Positions 62,601 through 64,000 of a stretch of DNA of 64,000 nucleotides are shown piece after piece (the first letter of the stretch is position 1; each line of letters begins with the position of its first letter). The stretch is from Dromaius novaehollandiae (lineage: Eukaryota > Chordata > Aves > Casuariiformes > Dromaiidae), in NCBI RefSeq assembly GCF_036370855.1, contig NC_088102.1, forward strand, positions 35,935,835 to 35,999,834. Reading direction: 5' to 3'. The notes beneath the pieces are model-generated. The model made no database searches. It was not told the DNA's origin and saw nothing but the letters and a program-made list of their open reading frames with translations. Position numbers and translations under genes: made by a program.

Positions 62601-64000
62601 TGGTGCTATAATGTCAGCTTCGAATTGTTTATTTGCAAAATCTAGTCAATTTGATTCAACTGCCACTTCTAAATGTAGAAATGGATACATAATTTCTAAA
62701 GACTACCTTATGTTAGCAATTTTTGAAAGTGATTATGTTAGCTCATGATGCCTAACCACATCAAACATGCAACTTATGGTAGCAGTATTTATTTATAGGT
62801 CTGGACAGGAGTACTTGAATGATTTTTCTCCAGCAGCTTTCATGTTCAGAAACTTTATTCCGATCTTTTGGATCTGTGAAAATTTGGAGACTATTTGGTG
62901 ATACTACAGTGATCATGCTATTTACCCAGATGGTCGTGTCTGCATTCACTCTTTAACCCACATTTTTCCGTCATTCAAATTCTTTTTCCTCTCATTCCTG
63001 ATTAGTGGAACTTCTGTATTGAATGTATTTTGTTATCCCTCATTATATAGGGTTTTAAAAAACATTGTTCTGCTGTCACAGAACCTTCTTGGTACTCAGT
63101 AACTATTTTACTGAGTTGCTGCAGTGTGTGTGGTGTTTATTTTATGGCAGGGAAAAAAAGCTTATTTGAAACTAAGTCTTTATTTGTCTTAAATTCAAAA
63201 GAATACTGTAAAATAGTACTTAGAAAACTCCTCAAACAGCTGGGCTTTAGCATTTAGATGCATTTGGCCAGTAATGCATGCAAAAAAGATCTGGAGCACA
63301 TAAATATTTGTAGAAAGAAATATAAAGAAAATGGGCTGTGCTTGGTTCCCAAAACCTTAGTGGAAGCCTGTACTTGGCAAAGGCAAGGTGCCTAAGCTGA
63401 GAGGCGTGGAAGAAGGAAGGAGAGATGCACTGTCACTCCTCTGCAGGTCTCAAATTAATGCTTAAAAACAGTAATGCTAAAAAACATTAAAACAGGACAC
63501 CAGTCCTGTTTGTTCAAGTCTTCGAATGAGGATTTTGCCCTTTATGCATCTCTGTAGTTCCTCTACTCTTGCAACCTGGAACCCTGTTTTGGCTCGCTAT
63601 GCCACACCAGTTCTGTGTGTGTTTGTCCAGGAACAGAAAACACCTTTACTTGTCCTTCACTGCTGGGTTATAAAACCCTGCTTCACTTTCACAGTACTGC
63701 AAACCATAGCTCTTTAGAGCCAGGGTGCTCCGAGTGCCGTAGGGCAAACATCAAAGCCTGAATCTAGAACTGATCTATTAAGTAAAGATATCAAAAGCTA
63801 CTGAATGTGATGTTTCATACCATAATGGCTAAAGTGTAGATGTGCACATGCAAGCTTTCTGTTAACTATATGGACTCTTAATCACTTTTCACCATTACTG
63901 CAGGAAACTCGGATTTGCATTTAAAAAGCAGTTTGACCTAAAAATATTTCTTCTAGCTGTGAACAACCAAATTTGATAGAATTTCTTGGATCTTTTCACA

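Larger units (their letters stand above)
49554..64000 (+). other. Presumed SCG5 intron 2, continuing past the window
   Basis: 14.4 kb after the exon 2 donor without any recognisable further SCG5 exon: neither the expected GLQHLGPFGNIPN stretch nor the RRKRR processing region near the C-terminus was found in any frame. SCG5 introns are long in mammals, so this is not surprising. The stretch holds simple repeats, a small GC-rich block, a MIR-like scrap and a 3'-UTR-like block, listed separately. Confidence 0.65.

Noticed and set aside
50000-64000. GREM1 coding exon
   Set aside because: GREM1 is expected downstream of SCG5, but no frame carries its cystine-knot region; it must lie beyond the window.

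Overview
This window reads as vertebrate nuclear DNA, most likely from a bird. It is AT-rich with sparse genes, GT-AG introns and two CpG-island promoters. The one clear mobile element is a CR1 LINE 3' end of the avian kind, and several old MIR-like SINE scraps are also present. There is no bacterial, viral or CRISPR signal.

Layout. Positions 1 to about 31,860 show no recognisable gene, only simple repeats, one good CR1 fragment (17,473-17,915), a second more decayed CR1-like piece and MIR-like remnants. A CpG island at about 31,580-32,480 holds the promoter and first exon of ARHGAP11A. All 12 coding exons of that gene could be placed from 32,043 to 44,639 on the plus strand; they join in frame through canonical splice sites into a 1,026-residue protein, close to the human length of about 1,023. 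After a probable 3' UTR and about 2 kb of featureless DNA, a second CpG island (about 47,960-48,240) starts SCG5, which encodes the neuroendocrine chaperone 7B2. A non-coding first exon and the first coding exon (signal peptide plus start of the mature protein) are visible. From 49,554 to the window end the sequence looks like SCG5 intron 2, and the remaining SCG5 exons were not found.

Biology. ARHGAP11A and SCG5 in tandem on one strand match human 15q13.3, where GREM1 comes next; GREM1 itself is not in the window. The two proteins are unrelated in function. ARHGAP11A is a Rho GTPase-activating protein of dividing cells, and its promoter carries a CCAAT box followed by a CDE/CHR-like pair, as in G2/M genes. 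SCG5 is the helper and inhibitor of prohormone convertase 2 in the regulated secretory pathway.

No previously undescribed system was recognised. The points most worth checking are a long perfect-stem hairpin in ARHGAP11A intron 10, the loss of the human-type first Met in SCG5 together with an overlapping upstream ORF across its spliced leader, a short upstream ORF before ARHGAP11A, the CDE/CHR-like promoter layout, and a 3'-UTR-like block at 61.5-62.6 kb inside what should be SCG5 intron 2.
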